Source of the DNA: Bacillus spizizenii TU-B-10
GTDB taxonomy: Bacteria > Bacillota > Bacilli > Bacillales > Bacillaceae
Assembly: GCF_000227465.1 (NCBI RefSeq)
Contig: NC_016047.1
Coordinates: 883,001 to 947,000, forward strand
Reading direction: 5' to 3'
DNA: 64,000 nt
The position numbers and the translations under genes are program-made. The notes under the pieces are model-generated. The model was not told the origin of the DNA, ran no database searches, and saw only the letters and a program-made list of their open reading frames with translations. Below, piece after piece: positions 37,148 to 46,529 of the stretch. Each line of letters begins with the position of its first letter. The first letter of the stretch is position 1.

Positions 37148-38533
37148 TTATTTGTTTAATAAGCTGTGTTTTCTTGCATACAGGAAATAAACCAGCGTTC
37201 CGACAGCGATCCAGATGACAAATGAAAGCCATGTGACGCCGGGAAGGCTGTACATGAACCATAGGCAGATACCTGCACTGATAATCGGCACAACCGGAAC
37301 AAACGGCACTCTGAAGGACGCTTTGATTTCCGGGTATTTCTTTCTTAACACAATGACAGCAATTGAAATGACCGTAAACGCCGCTAGCGTTCCCATGTTC
37401 ACCAGGTGGGCCAGCGTTCCAAGGTTAATAAACCCGGCGATTCCCGCTGCAACGATACCAGTCAGCCATGTATTGCGGAACGGGGTTTTAAATGACGGAT
37501 GAACCTTTGCGAACAATCCAGGCAGAAGGCCGTCTCTGCTCATGGCAAATGTCAAACGGACCTGAGCGTACAGCAAAGCGAGCATAACCGTCGTAATCCC
37601 GATAATCGCACCGACAGAAATAATTCCGGCAACAGCGTCCTGGCCGACGAATTTCAGCGCAAAGGACACCGGATCTCCGACATTCAATTTCGTATAAGGC
37701 ATCATGCCTGTCAGCACAAGCGATACCGTGATGTACAGAACGGTACAAACGGCAAGAGCTGAAATAATGCCGACGGGCATGTTTTTTTGCGGATTTTTCA
37801 CTTCCTCTGAAGCGTTAGACACCGCGTCAAACCCGAGGTACGCGAAGAACACAGTTGCCGCGCTGACAATGACGCCTTTCATCCCGAACGGCATAAAAGG
37901 AGACCAGTTATCCGGTTTGACATAGCCGAGGCCGACAATAATGAACAATAAAATGATCCCGATTTTCATCAGTACGATGACGTTGTTAAAACGTGTGCTT
38001 TCCTTGACGCCTCTGCTGACAATCGCAGTGATGATGAGAATGATCACTGCAGCCGGAAGATTAAACACGGCGCCCGGCGTGCTTCCTGGCGCTCCTGAGA
38101 GTGCAGCAGGAATATGAAGGTTGAAGCCGGCAAGCAGTGATTGAAAGTATGATGACCAGCCGGTGGCAACCGCTGATAATGCAATGACATATTCAAGCAT
38201 GAGATCCCATCCGATTAAAAAGGCGAGCAGCTCTCCAAGTGTCACATAGGAGTATGAGTACACGCTTCCCGAAATCGGAATCGAAGACGAAAACTCAGCA
38301 TAGCAGAAGGCAGCAAGCGCACAGGCGAGCCCGGCTAAAATAAACGATATGATAAGGGCGGGACCTGCACCGGTTGCAGCCACTGTTCCTGTAATGACAA
38401 AAATCCCTGTACCGATCACACAACCGATACCAAGCAAGGTTAAATCAAATGCGCTTAACGTGCGGGCAAGGCTTTTTGACTTGCTCTGCGCACTCAATGT
38501 TTCAAGCGGTTTTTTTCTGAATAATGAACTCAT
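37148..38533 (-). CDS. yfnA: YfnA, amino acid permease (APC superfamily)
   Basis: A 461-aa transporter with 12 transmembrane helices and the APC signature GIGCVIGTGIFVITG in helix 1. It belongs to the cationic amino acid transporter subgroup, close to YhdG and to metabolite permeases. ATG 38533 is the start, since GGAGG is 8 bases upstream; the TTG just before it is less likely. Substrate is not shown by the sequence. Confidence 0.9.
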   Translation of the reverse strand: MSSLFRKKPLETLSAQSKSKSLARTLSAFDLTLLGIGCVIGTGIFVITGTVAATGAGPALIISFILAGLACALAAFCYAEFSSSIPISGSVYSYSYVTLGELLAFLIGWDLMLEYVIALSAVATGWSSYFQSLLAGFNLHIPAALSGAPGSTPGAVFNLPAAVIILIITAIVSRGVKESTRFNNVIVLMKIGIILLFIIVGLGYVKPDNWSPFMPFGMKGVIVSAATVFFAYLGFDAVSNASEEVKNPQKNMPVGIISALAVCTVLYITVSLVLTGMMPYTKLNVGDPVSFALKFVGQDAVAGIISVGAIIGITTVMLALLYAQVRLTFAMSRDGLLPGLFAKVHPSFKTPFRNTWLTGIVAAGIAGFINLGTLAHLVNMGTLAAFTVISIAVIVLRKKYPEIKASFRVPFVPVVPIISAGICLWFMYSLPGVTWLSFVIWIAVGTLVYFLYARKHSLLNK

Positions 38534-38702
38534 CAAAAGTTCCTCCTGGAAAATTCAAAATATTCTAATCATTATATACAGTTCTTGTTGTATTATATTG
38601 TCGAAATTTGGCGCAGTCAATCATATATTTTTCTGCTTTAAATGATAGAAGCAAAACAGCGTTGCCGTAAGATAGGATAGTAATTTATTACTAATAACAT
38701 AT

Positions 38703-38729
38703 TCAATTTTATGCAGGGCGAACCGATAG
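38703..38729 (+). promoter_or_regulatory. candidate sigma-D promoter of yfmTS
   Basis: TCAA (38703-38706), 15-bp spacer, ACCGATAG (38722-38729) resembles the sigma-D consensus TAAA-N15-GCCGATAT. Motility control fits the chemoreceptor encoded by yfmS. Confidence 0.55.
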
Positions 38730-38781
38730 AAAAAATAGATTCGCCCAATTTTGACTTGCGGTTAAAAAGGAGATGCTGACC

Positions 38782-40239
38782 ATGTTTCAATATGAAGAGT
38801 TGAATAAACAATTTATCGGCGGGAAATGGCAGGAGGGCAGCAGCCCAAATGTATTGGAAAACAAAAATCCTTATACTCAAAAAACATTCACAACCTTCCA
38901 AAAAGCGACTGTTGACGATGTAGATGAAGCGTACCGGGCAGCGGCGCTGGCGAAGAAAAAATGGGATGCGGTCAATCCGTTTGCAAAAAGAACCATTTTA
39001 GAAAAAGCCGTCACGTATATTGAAGAGAACGAAGAAGCCATCATTTATTTGATTATGGAGGAGCTTGGCGGGACAAGGCTCAAAGCGGCCTTTGAAATCG
39101 GGCTTGTCAAAAACATCATGAAAGAAGCGGCGACGTTCCCTGTCCGCATGGAAGGAAAAATTCTTCCGTCAACAATAGACGGCAAGGAAAACAGATTATA
39201 TCGCGTGCCGGCAGGCGTTGTCGGTGTCATCAGTCCATTTAACTTCCCATTCTTTTTATCTATGAAATCAGTGGCGCCCGCGCTTGGCGCAGGCAATGGC
39301 GTTGTTTTAAAGCCGCATGAAGAAACGCCGATTTGCGGCGGTACGCTGATTGCGAAAATTTTTGAGAACGCGGGAATCCCAGAGGGGCTGCTGAATGTCG
39401 TTGTCACAGACATTGCAGAAATTGGAGACAGCTTTGTAGAACACCCGGTACCGCGGATCATCTCATTTACAGGTTCTACGAAAGTCGGCAGCTACATCGG
39501 CCAGCTTGCGATGAAGCATTTTAAAAAGCCGCTTCTTGAACTCGGCGGCAACAGTGCCTTTATCGTGCTTGAGGATGCGGATATCGAATATGCGGTCAAT
39601 GCGGCAGTGTTCAGCAGATTTACCCATCAAGGGCAGATCTGTATGTCAGCCAACCGCGTACTTGTTCACTCATCAATTTATGATAAGTTCCTTGAAATGT
39701 ATCAGGCAAAAGTGGAATCACTGAAAGTCGGCGACCCGATGGACCCTGATACGATTATTGGGCCATTAATCAACAGCAGACAGACGGACGGGTTGATGAA
39801 ATCTGTTGAGAAAGCGATTGAAGAAGGTGCTGTTCCAGTCAAGCTTGGCGGATTTAACGGGACGATCGTGGAACCGACGATATTAAAAGATGTGAAACCG
39901 TTCATGAGCATTGCCAAGGAAGAGCTGTTCGGACCTGTCGTTTCCTTTATGAAGTTTGATTCAGAAGACGAAGCGGTGGATATCGCAAACGAAACGCCGT
40001 TTGGCTTGAGCGGTGCCGTACATACGTCAAATCTTGAACGCGGCGTGGCTTTTGCGAAGCGCATTGAAACAGGCATGATTCATGTCAATGACACGACAAT
40101 CAATGATGAACCGAATGTGGCCTTTGGCGGTGAAAAGCAATCCGGTCTCGGCCGATTGAACGGCGAGTGGAGCCTTGAAGAATTTACGACACTGAAATGG
40201 ATCTCGGTCCAGCACGAAAAACGCAGCTTCCCTTATTAA
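38782..40239 (+). CDS. yfmT: YfmT, aldehyde dehydrogenase (vanillin/benzaldehyde type)
   Basis: A 485-aa NAD(P)+-dependent aldehyde dehydrogenase, known to act on aromatic aldehydes such as vanillin. It has the Glu motif LELGGNSAF, the catalytic Cys in HQGQICMSANR, the nucleotide motif ISFTGSTKVGSYIG and a complete C-terminal end. ATG 38782 was chosen for its spacing from AAGGAG (38766-38771); an earlier ATG at 38773 touches that site. It is co-transcribed with yfmS. Confidence 0.92.
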   Translation: MFQYEELNKQFIGGKWQEGSSPNVLENKNPYTQKTFTTFQKATVDDVDEAYRAAALAKKKWDAVNPFAKRTILEKAVTYIEENEEAIIYLIMEELGGTRLKAAFEIGLVKNIMKEAATFPVRMEGKILPSTIDGKENRLYRVPAGVVGVISPFNFPFFLSMKSVAPALGAGNGVVLKPHEETPICGGTLIAKIFENAGIPEGLLNVVVTDIAEIGDSFVEHPVPRIISFTGSTKVGSYIGQLAMKHFKKPLLELGGNSAFIVLEDADIEYAVNAAVFSRFTHQGQICMSANRVLVHSSIYDKFLEMYQAKVESLKVGDPMDPDTIIGPLINSRQTDGLMKSVEKAIEEGAVPVKLGGFNGTIVEPTILKDVKPFMSIAKEELFGPVVSFMKFDSEDEAVDIANETPFGLSGAVHTSNLERGVAFAKRIETGMIHVNDTTINDEPNVAFGGEKQSGLGRLNGEWSLEEFTTLKWISVQHEKRSFPY

Positions 40240-40252
40240 TGAATAGGAGTGA

Positions 40253-41113
40253 ATGGAATTGAGCATAAGAACGGAAAAAGAAACCGCAGATCTTCTGGAC
40301 GCGTTTATCAAAGTAGCCCCTTATCTAAACAGCCTGGTCCAAGATGATATTACAATCGGCATTTACGATACGGAAAAACTGCTTGTGAATATACCGGCCA
40401 AAACCTTTTCTCTAAACGTAAAAGCCGGTGACCCGTTGCAGGAAGGGGATATTATCACAGATGCCATCCGCACCAATCAGAAGAAGACGAGCATGGTTCC
40501 GAAAGAATTGTTCGGCTTCCCATTGATTGCACGTGCCATCCCGCTCCACGACGAGAATGGAAGAGTGATAGGGGGCGTCGGCCTCGGAACGAGCCTTGAG
40601 GAGTCGTCAAAGCTGCATGATGTGGCGGAAAGCTTATCAGCTGTCGTTGAACAAACGGCCGCAGCCATTTCCGATATTTCTAATTCAATCAACGGGTTTT
40701 CAACTCAAATGTCGGGCATTTCCTCTCAGGCGAAAAAGGTAAGCGAAAGCGCCGGTGAAATCGCCGATATTTCAGTAACCGTGAAAGGCATCTCTGACCA
40801 AAGCAACCTGCTCGGCTTGAACGCCGCAATCGAAGCGGCGAGAGCAGGAGAGTCCGGAAAAGGCTTCTCTGTCGTCGCAGATGAGATCAGAAAGCTAGCG
40901 ACGCATTCAAAAGAAAATGTCGGCCAGATTGACCAGATCACGAAAAAAATCCACAGCCTGCTGAAAGGGCTGGAGGAATCAATTGAGTCGATTAATCAGC
41001 ATACAGACGGTCAAGCCGCTGCCGTTGAACAAATTTCCGCCACGATGCAGGAGATTTCAGGAAGTGCACAGCATCTCGCAAAAATGGCAGAAAAAGCGCT
41101 AGAAGAAGAATAA
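40253..41113 (+). CDS. yfmS: YfmS, soluble chemoreceptor
   Basis: A 286-aa methyl-accepting-type protein without transmembrane helices. An N-terminal sensing domain covers about residues 1-120. The C-terminal MCP signalling helices contain the hairpin-tip motif [20 protein letters not shown] with following [13 protein letters not shown], which binds CheA/CheW. ATG 40253 is very near the GGAG, so TTG 40259 is an alternative start. Coupling to YfmT suggests sensing of an aldehyde-related signal, which is inference. Confidence 0.92.
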   Translation: MELSIRTEKETADLLDAFIKVAPYLNSLVQDDITIGIYDTEKLLVNIPAKTFSLNVKAGDPLQEGDIITDAIRTNQKKTSMVPKELFGFPLIARAIPLHDENGRVIGGVGLGTSLEESSKLHDVAESLSAVVEQTAAAISDISNSINGFSTQMSGISSQAKKVSESAGEIADISVTVKGISDQSNLLGLNAAIEAARAGESGKGFSVVADEIRKLATHSKENVGQIDQITKKIHSLLKGLEESIESINQHTDGQAAAVEQISATMQEISGSAQHLAKMAEKALEEE

Positions 41114-41114
41114 G

Positions 41115-41146
41115 AGACCGGGGACAAATGTTCCCGGTCTTTTTTC
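41115..41146 (+). terminator. terminator after yfmS
   Basis: AGACCGGG (41115-41122) pairs with CCCGGTCT (41133-41140), then six T. Confidence 0.9.
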
Positions 41147-41247
41147 TATCCTGTATTTCCATGAAATTTGTCTGACGTTTTACTAGTTTTATTCCAGCGG
41201 CTGATTTAAAATGTACACATGAACTTACGTGAGGATTGATAGGAATC

Positions 41248-43137
41248 ATGAGTATATTAAAAGCGGAAAATCTGTATAAAACATACGGAGATAAAACATT
41301 ATTTGACCATATCTCCTTTCATATTGAAGAGAATGAGAGAATCGGATTAATCGGACCGAATGGAACAGGAAAATCAACGCTGCTGAAAGTGATCGCCGGC
41401 TTGGAATCTATTGAAGAGGGAGAAATTACGAAATCCGGCAGTGTGCACGTCGAATTTCTTCATCAAGACCCGAAGCTGCCTGCAGGGCAAACTGTGCTGG
41501 AGCATATCTATTCCGGTGAATCGGCTGTGATGAAAACCTTGCGTGAATATGAAAAAGCGCTGTATGAACTGGGGGAAGATCCCGAAAATGAACAGCGCCA
41601 GAAGCACCTGCTGGCGGCGCAGGCGAAAATGGATGCGAACAACGCGTGGGATGCGAACACCCTGGCGAAAACCGTATTGTCTAAGCTGGGCGTCAACGAC
41701 GTAACAAAGCCAGTCAACGAGCTCTCAGGCGGCCAGAAAAAACGGGTGGCCATTGCCAAAAACTTAATTCAGCCAGCTGATCTGCTCATTTTAGACGAGC
41801 CGACGAACCATTTGGATAATGAAACGATTGAGTGGCTTGAAGGATATTTAAGTCAATATCCCGGCTCCGTCATGCTGGTGACGCACGACAGGTATTTCTT
41901 AAACCGTGTCACGAACCGCATTTATGAGTTAGAACGAGGCAGCCTCTACACGTACAAAGGCAACTATGAAGTGTTTTTAGAAAAACGAGCGGAACGGGAA
42001 GCGCAGGCTGAGCAAAAGGAAACGAAGCGGCAAAACCTGCTGCGCCGCGAACTGGCTTGGCTCAGACGGGGAGCGAAAGCCCGTTCCACAAAACAAAAGG
42101 CGAGAATTGACCGAGTGGAGACGCTTAAGGAGCAGAAAGGCCCCCAGTCATCGGGCTCACTCGACTTTGCGATTGGCTCCCACCGTCTTGGCAAACAGGT
42201 CATTGAAGCGGAGAACGTGATGATCGCTTATGACGGCCGCGTGCTCGTCGACCGCTTTAATGAATTGGTCATACCGGGTGAACGGATCGGGATTATTGGA
42301 CCGAACGGCATCGGAAAAACAACGCTGTTAAACACCCTTGCCGGCCGTCATACTCCAGACGGCGGCCATATTACGATCGGACAGACGGTCAGAATCGGCT
42401 ACTATACTCAGGATCACAGTGAAATGAATGGCGAGGTAAAGGTCATTGAATATATAAAAGAAACGGCGGAGGTCGTAAAAACAGCGGATGGCGATATCAT
42501 TACAGCTGAACAAATGCTGGAGCGTTTCCTCTTCCCGCGTTCGATGCAGCAGACGTATATCCGCAAGCTGTCCGGAGGGGAAAAACGCCGTTTATACTTG
42601 CTTCAGGTTCTCATGCAGGAGCCGAATGTCCTGTTTCTCGATGAGCCGACGAACGATTTGGATACTGAAACATTAAGTGTCCTAGAGGATTATATCGATC
42701 AATTCCCTGGCGTCGTCATCACCGTATCCCATGACCGCTACTTCCTTGACCGTGTCGTCGACCGTTTGATTGTGTTTGAAGGAAATGGCGTCATTTCCCG
42801 CTTCCAAGGCTCCTACAGCGACTATATGGGGGAGTCAAAAGCGAAGAAAACCGCTGAAAAACCGGCAGCTGAAGTCAAACTGGCTGAAGCCGAGCCAAAG
42901 AAAAAACGAAAAAAGCTTTCTTACAAAGATCAGCTTGAATGGGACGGCATCGAAGATAAAATTGCCCAGCTAGAAGAGAAGCATGAGCAGCTCGAAGCTG
43001 ATATCGCCGCAGCAGGCAGCGATTTCGGAAAAATCCAAGAGCTGATGGCCGAACAGGCCAAAACAGCGGAAGAGCTTGAGGCTGCTATGGACCGTTGGAC
43101 AGAATTGTCTCTCATGATAGAAGAGCTGGAAAGCTAA
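41248..43137 (+). CDS. yfmR: YfmR, ABC-F ATPase acting on the ribosome
   Basis: A 629-aa Uup-type ABC-F protein with two ATPase domains. Walker A motifs are GPNGTGKST and GPNGIGKTT; signature motifs are LSGGQKKR and LSGGEKRR. The linker between them enters the ribosomal E site, and a charged C-terminal coiled coil covers about residues 540-629. YfmR has been reported to relieve ribosome stalling, including at proline-rich sequences, redundantly with EF-P. There are no membrane segments. ATG 41248 is the start; a TTG four codons upstream is less likely. Confidence 0.94.
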   Translation: MSILKAENLYKTYGDKTLFDHISFHIEENERIGLIGPNGTGKSTLLKVIAGLESIEEGEITKSGSVHVEFLHQDPKLPAGQTVLEHIYSGESAVMKTLREYEKALYELGEDPENEQRQKHLLAAQAKMDANNAWDANTLAKTVLSKLGVNDVTKPVNELSGGQKKRVAIAKNLIQPADLLILDEPTNHLDNETIEWLEGYLSQYPGSVMLVTHDRYFLNRVTNRIYELERGSLYTYKGNYEVFLEKRAEREAQAEQKETKRQNLLRRELAWLRRGAKARSTKQKARIDRVETLKEQKGPQSSGSLDFAIGSHRLGKQVIEAENVMIAYDGRVLVDRFNELVIPGERIGIIGPNGIGKTTLLNTLAGRHTPDGGHITIGQTVRIGYYTQDHSEMNGEVKVIEYIKETAEVVKTADGDIITAEQMLERFLFPRSMQQTYIRKLSGGEKRRLYLLQVLMQEPNVLFLDEPTNDLDTETLSVLEDYIDQFPGVVITVSHDRYFLDRVVDRLIVFEGNGVISRFQGSYSDYMGESKAKKTAEKPAAEVKLAEAEPKKKRKKLSYKDQLEWDGIEDKIAQLEEKHEQLEADIAAAGSDFGKIQELMAEQAKTAEELEAAMDRWTELSLMIEELES

Positions 43138-43170
43138 AAAAGCGCGGCCCGCAGCAGGCCGCGCTTTTTT
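43138..43170 (+). terminator. terminator after yfmR
   Basis: AAAGCGCGGCC and GGCCGCGCTTT form an 11-bp stem followed by a T run. Confidence 0.92.
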
Positions 43171-43260
43171 CACATAATGTACAAAAACGAACCTGCCTGC
43201 TTATGATAGGATGGAATTGTGTGTCAGCGGCACATGGAAAACTAACGGAGATGATGAAGT

Positions 43261-43707
43261 ATGACATGGACGATCGTGATGTTAATCCTCATGAGTCTGG
43301 TGAAAATCGTATTAACCTGTCTTCCAACAGGCGTTATGGAATGGCTGCTCAGCAAATTCGCAGTGCACGCCAAGCTGAGTGACGAAAATGCTGTTCTCTC
43401 CCTAGATGGAAAACGTCTCGAAGGTGAAGAGAAACAGAAAGTGATTGACCAATTTAACGAAGCTGTCTTCCTGGAAAAGTATTATATATACCCAGGTGAC
43501 GAAGAGCGTTATTTACATCCGGAAAACGGCGGCATGCCGCTGGTGATAGATACGAAAAAAGGCAAAAAAGATGTGAAGCTGTTTGTATACAGCTATGACG
43601 ACCATATCGACGTCGTGAAGCAGTACAAGAAGAAAGTCATTGCGTATCAATTGCTTTCTGAAAGCCTTCAAAAGCAGCCTCTGTCAGTGACAGGAAGTTT
43701 GGCTTAA
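43261..43707 (+). CDS. yfmQ: YfmQ, protein of unknown function
   Basis: A 148-aa protein with one N-terminal hydrophobic segment (WTIVMLILMSLVKIVLTCL, residues 3-21) and a soluble domain outside or inside the membrane. No motif is recognised. It is conserved in the B. subtilis group at this location. It has its own terminator and is probably monocistronic. Confidence 0.8.
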   Translation: MTWTIVMLILMSLVKIVLTCLPTGVMEWLLSKFAVHAKLSDENAVLSLDGKRLEGEEKQKVIDQFNEAVFLEKYYIYPGDEERYLHPENGGMPLVIDTKKGKKDVKLFVYSYDDHIDVVKQYKKKVIAYQLLSESLQKQPLSVTGSLA

Positions 43708-43719
43708 ACAGGATAGTGA

Positions 43720-43750
43720 AAGACGGGTGATTGATGCACTCGTCTTTTTT
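43720..43750 (+). terminator. terminator after yfmQ
   Basis: AAGACGGGTG and CACTCGTCTT (one wobble) with a T run. Confidence 0.82.
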
Positions 43751-43764
43751 ATTGATTTTTAAAA

Positions 43765-43800
43765 CTTAACGTTTACGTTAAGGTTCAAAAGGTGTATAAT
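43765..43800 (+). promoter_or_regulatory. yfmP promoter with MerR-type operator
   Basis: CTTAACGTTTACGTTAAG (43765-43782) is a perfect 18-bp palindrome. It overlaps a -35-like TTTACG (43772-43777), which is 17 bp before TATAAT (43795-43800). It probably binds YfmP itself. The palindrome covers the -35 rather than the spacer, unlike a classic MerR activator site. Confidence 0.65.
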
Positions 43801-43830
43801 GGGAACAGAAACGGCGAAGGGGGATTTACC

Positions 43831-44253
43831 TTGGAATGGATGAAGATTGACCAAGTAGCCAAAAGAAGCGGGCTGACTAAGCGGACCATCCGGTTTTATG
43901 AAGAAATCGGCTTGATTCCAGCGCCGAAACGGACAGACGGCGGCGTAAGGCTTTATTCAGAGGATGATATGGAGGAGCTTGAGAAAGTCATCAGCACAAA
44001 AGAGGTGCTCGGTTTTTCCCTTCAGGAGCTTCAGCATTTCATGGAAACCAGCCGCCAGCTAGAGTTAAACAAAGAGGGGTATTTGTTGTCACTGGATCCT
44101 AAGGAACGGAAAGAAAAACTGGAGGAAATTCAGGAAACCCTGAATCACCAGTTGGATTTGATTGATGAGAAAATCCGCACATTCGAAAGCTTTAAAGAAC
44201 GCCTGCAAGGCATGAAAGGTAAAGCGGAACGTGCCATTCAATCAATCGAATGA
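43831..44253 (+). CDS. yfmP: YfmP, MerR-family regulator of yfmPO
   Basis: A 140-aa MerR regulator. The N-terminal winged helix-turn-helix is KIDQVAKRSGLTKRTIRFYEEIGL, followed by a long dimerisation helix. There are no Cys ligands for metal. The start is TTG 43831 with AAGGGGG upstream; reading further up would enter the -10. It controls its own operon and the transporter yfmO. Confidence 0.9.
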   Translation: MEWMKIDQVAKRSGLTKRTIRFYEEIGLIPAPKRTDGGVRLYSEDDMEELEKVISTKEVLGFSLQELQHFMETSRQLELNKEGYLLSLDPKERKEKLEEIQETLNHQLDLIDEKIRTFESFKERLQGMKGKAERAIQSIE

Positions 44254-44262
44254 AAGTTTGCC

Positions 44263-44289
44263 AAACGCTATTTTTGTAGCGTTTCTTTT
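44263..44289 (+). terminator. attenuator-like hairpin between yfmP and yfmO
   Basis: AAACGCTA (44263-44270) pairs with TAGCGTTT (44277-44284), then CTTTT. A weak terminator inside the operon would lower yfmO relative to yfmP. Confidence 0.6.
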
Positions 44290-44317
44290 AATGGAATAAA
44301 GATGGAGGTCAGGTCAA

Positions 44318-45508
44318 ATGGATAAGACAAAACAAGTGAATCAGAAAACGGGCTTGCTCAGTCAGCCGAAAGCTGTATGGGCTGTCGCGTTTGCCTGTGT
44401 AATTTCCTTTATGGGAATCGGGCTGGTCGATCCAATTCTTCCGGCAATTGCCGCACAATTACATGCTTCACCTAGTGAAGTATCACTCTTGTTTACAAGT
44501 TATTTACTTGTTACCGGATTTATGATGTTTTTCTCAGGAGCCATTTCCAGCCGCATCGGCGCGAAATGGACATTAATTCTCGGACTTATTTTTATTATTG
44601 TGTTTGCGGCGCTTGGCGGCAGCTCAAGTTCAATTGCTCAGCTAGTCGGCTATCGCGGCGGCTGGGGATTAGGTAATGCTTTGTTTATTTCAACAGCGCT
44701 TGCGGTTATCGTCGGCGTGTCAGTCGGGGGCAGCGCCCAAGCAATTATTTTGTATGAGGCTGCGCTCGGTCTCGGGATTTCTGTCGGGCCGCTTGCAGGC
44801 GGAGAGCTTGGAAGCATGTCATGGCGCGCACCGTTCTTCGGGGTATCTGTCCTGATGTTTATAGCGTTAATTGCGATTTCTTTCATGCTGCCGAAATTGC
44901 CAAAACCGGCAAAACGCGTCGGTGTGTTTGATGCCATGAAGGCGCTCAAATATAAAGGGCTATTGACGATGGCGGTATCTGCGTTCTTATACAACTTTGG
45001 ATTTTTTATTTTGCTTGCTTATTCTCCGTTCGTACTGGATTTAGATGAACACGGTCTCGGATATGTCTTCTTCGGCTGGGGCCTTCTGCTGGCGATTACG
45101 TCAGTCTTTACGGCGCCGCTCGTGCACAAAGCGCTGGGCACAGTGCGTTCACTCGTCGTTCTCTTTATCGCCTTTGCGGCCATTCTCATGATCATGGGAA
45201 TCTGGACAGATCATCAGACATTGATTATTACATGTATCGTTGTCGCCGGTGCTGTCCTTGGTATGGTCAATACGATTATGACGACAGCTGTGATGGGGGC
45301 TGCGCCTGTTGAACGATCAATCGCGTCTTCAGCCTACAGCTCAGTCCGCTTCATCGGCGGCGCACTCGCTCCGTGGATTGCGGGAATGCTGTCAGAACAC
45401 TTCACCGCAAGCACACCATATACAGTAGGCGGAATCGTCGTTTTTGTCGGCATGCTTGTCCTTCTCATGGGACGTAAACATCTTGCCGGAGTTAAGGCGG
45501 GTCATTAA
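44318..45508 (+). CDS. yfmO: YfmO, MFS multidrug-type efflux transporter
   Basis: A 396-aa major facilitator with 12 transmembrane helices. Motif A after helix 2 reads GAISSRIGAKW, and a motif-C-like GLGISVGPLAGG in helix 5 is typical of antiporter exporters. It is driven together with the MerR regulator YfmP. The substrate is unknown; disturbance of YfmP/YfmO has been linked to copper sensitivity in B. subtilis (from memory). Confidence 0.9.
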   Translation: MDKTKQVNQKTGLLSQPKAVWAVAFACVISFMGIGLVDPILPAIAAQLHASPSEVSLLFTSYLLVTGFMMFFSGAISSRIGAKWTLILGLIFIIVFAALGGSSSSIAQLVGYRGGWGLGNALFISTALAVIVGVSVGGSAQAIILYEAALGLGISVGPLAGGELGSMSWRAPFFGVSVLMFIALIAISFMLPKLPKPAKRVGVFDAMKALKYKGLLTMAVSAFLYNFGFFILLAYSPFVLDLDEHGLGYVFFGWGLLLAITSVFTAPLVHKALGTVRSLVVLFIAFAAILMIMGIWTDHQTLIITCIVVAGAVLGMVNTIMTTAVMGAAPVERSIASSAYSSVRFIGGALAPWIAGMLSEHFTASTPYTVGGIVVFVGMLVLLMGRKHLAGVKAGH

Positions 45509-45513
45509 TAACG

Positions 45514-45545
45514 AAAGACACTGCGCATATGCAGTGTCTTTTTTA
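45514..45545. terminator. bidirectional terminator between yfmO and the GNAT gene
   Basis: AAAGACACTGC and GCAGTGTCTTT with a 6-base loop and T run on the plus strand. Confidence 0.87.
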
Positions 45546-46088
45546 ATCATGGAACCTTCCCATTACAACCGTATTGTAGTAGTTTCCGTCAGAAAGCAAT
45601 TTCTCCTTTTTTAAGATTCCTTCTGCTTCAAATCCGTATGTCTTATATAGTGAAATGGCTCTTTCGTTTGTTTCCAGGACATTCAGTGAGATTTTTTTAA
45701 TTCCGTTGGTATCCGCCCAAGAGAGAGATTGCTGTAAAAGATGCTTCCCGATGCCATAACCCCAAAATTCTTTTAACACGCATACACCGAACTCCGCTTT
45801 ATGCGAGGATCGCTTTAAGTCAGTTCCCTCACATCTGGAAAACCCCGCGAGCCTGTCCTGCACTTCAGCAACTAAAAATAAGTTTCTCTTTTTCTCAGTA
45901 TCTTCCTTTATCCGTTGTTCAAAACTCGATGCATCTATGAAATCCTCACCCTTCTCGCGATCCATGTATTCCGTTTCTCCATCAATTTTCAGCCTTAATG
46001 CAGACAGCTTCTGTGCATCCTCTGCACAAGCTGATCGAATGGTGTATTGAAGTTCATTTACATTGAATTCTTTTTTGCCGATGATCAT
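45543..46088 (-). CDS. GNAT-family N-acetyltransferase
   Basis: A 181-aa single GNAT domain. The acetyl-CoA pyrophosphate loop is CVLKEFWGYGIGKHLLQ, near residue 105, and the family ending ERAISLYKTYGFEAEG-like is present. It is close to RimI- and YkkB-like acetyltransferases with unknown substrate. ATG 46088 was chosen for the GAAGGGG site upstream. I do not recall a counterpart with a name at this place in strain 168. Confidence 0.8.
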   Translation of the reverse strand: MIIGKKEFNVNELQYTIRSACAEDAQKLSALRLKIDGETEYMDREKGEDFIDASSFEQRIKEDTEKKRNLFLVAEVQDRLAGFSRCEGTDLKRSSHKAEFGVCVLKEFWGYGIGKHLLQQSLSWADTNGIKKISLNVLETNERAISLYKTYGFEAEGILKKEKLLSDGNYYNTVVMGRFHD

Positions 46089-46151
46089 GTTATACCCCTT
46101 CACTATCAGTAAGTATTATTCGTTATAATGGCATTATAATCGAATTGGTGC

Positions 46152-46494
46152 AGGAAAGGACATCCGCTTCGGTCAGGCATCGACGCGGCGGGCATTTATC
46201 TTGAAGAAACTGAGGATGTATCCGTTCATTTACGATTGCCATATCAGGTGATGGTTCATGCTGAAGAGGGGACGTTTGCCATGGATAAGGCAAAGCCTGA
46301 CGAATATGATCAGAAGTGTTTACAGGTGCTCTATCATTACATACACAGCGTCATGAAAAACAGCTTTTCGGTTGAATGGTTCACCGCATGGGCTGATGAA
46401 AAGAGAGCTGACACTTGATGAATTCACATCGCCATTGCAGCTCATTTTAAAAGACAGAGAGCTCCCGAGAATCGTTCAGAAAAAATGGCAGTAA
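46152..46494 (+). pseudogene. frameshifted gene remnant of unknown family
   Basis: One frame (46152-46418) encodes coding-like protein (HPLRSGIDAAGIYLEETED through FTAWADE) and ends at TGA. The next frame continues from about 46395 with KRELTLDEFTSPLQ through VQKKWQ to TAA 46492-46494. No start with a ribosome site is found, so both a 5' truncation and a frameshift are likely. A terminator follows directly, as expected for the end of a former gene. I do not recognise the family. Confidence 0.6.
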
Positions 46495-46495
46495 A

Positions 46496-46522
46496 AAACC
46501 CGCCCTTCAGCAGGCGGGTTTT
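46496..46522. terminator. bidirectional terminator before yfmM
   Basis: AAACCCGCC (46496-46504) and GGCGGGTTT (46513-46521). Confidence 0.85.
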
Positions 46523-46529
46523 CTTCGAT

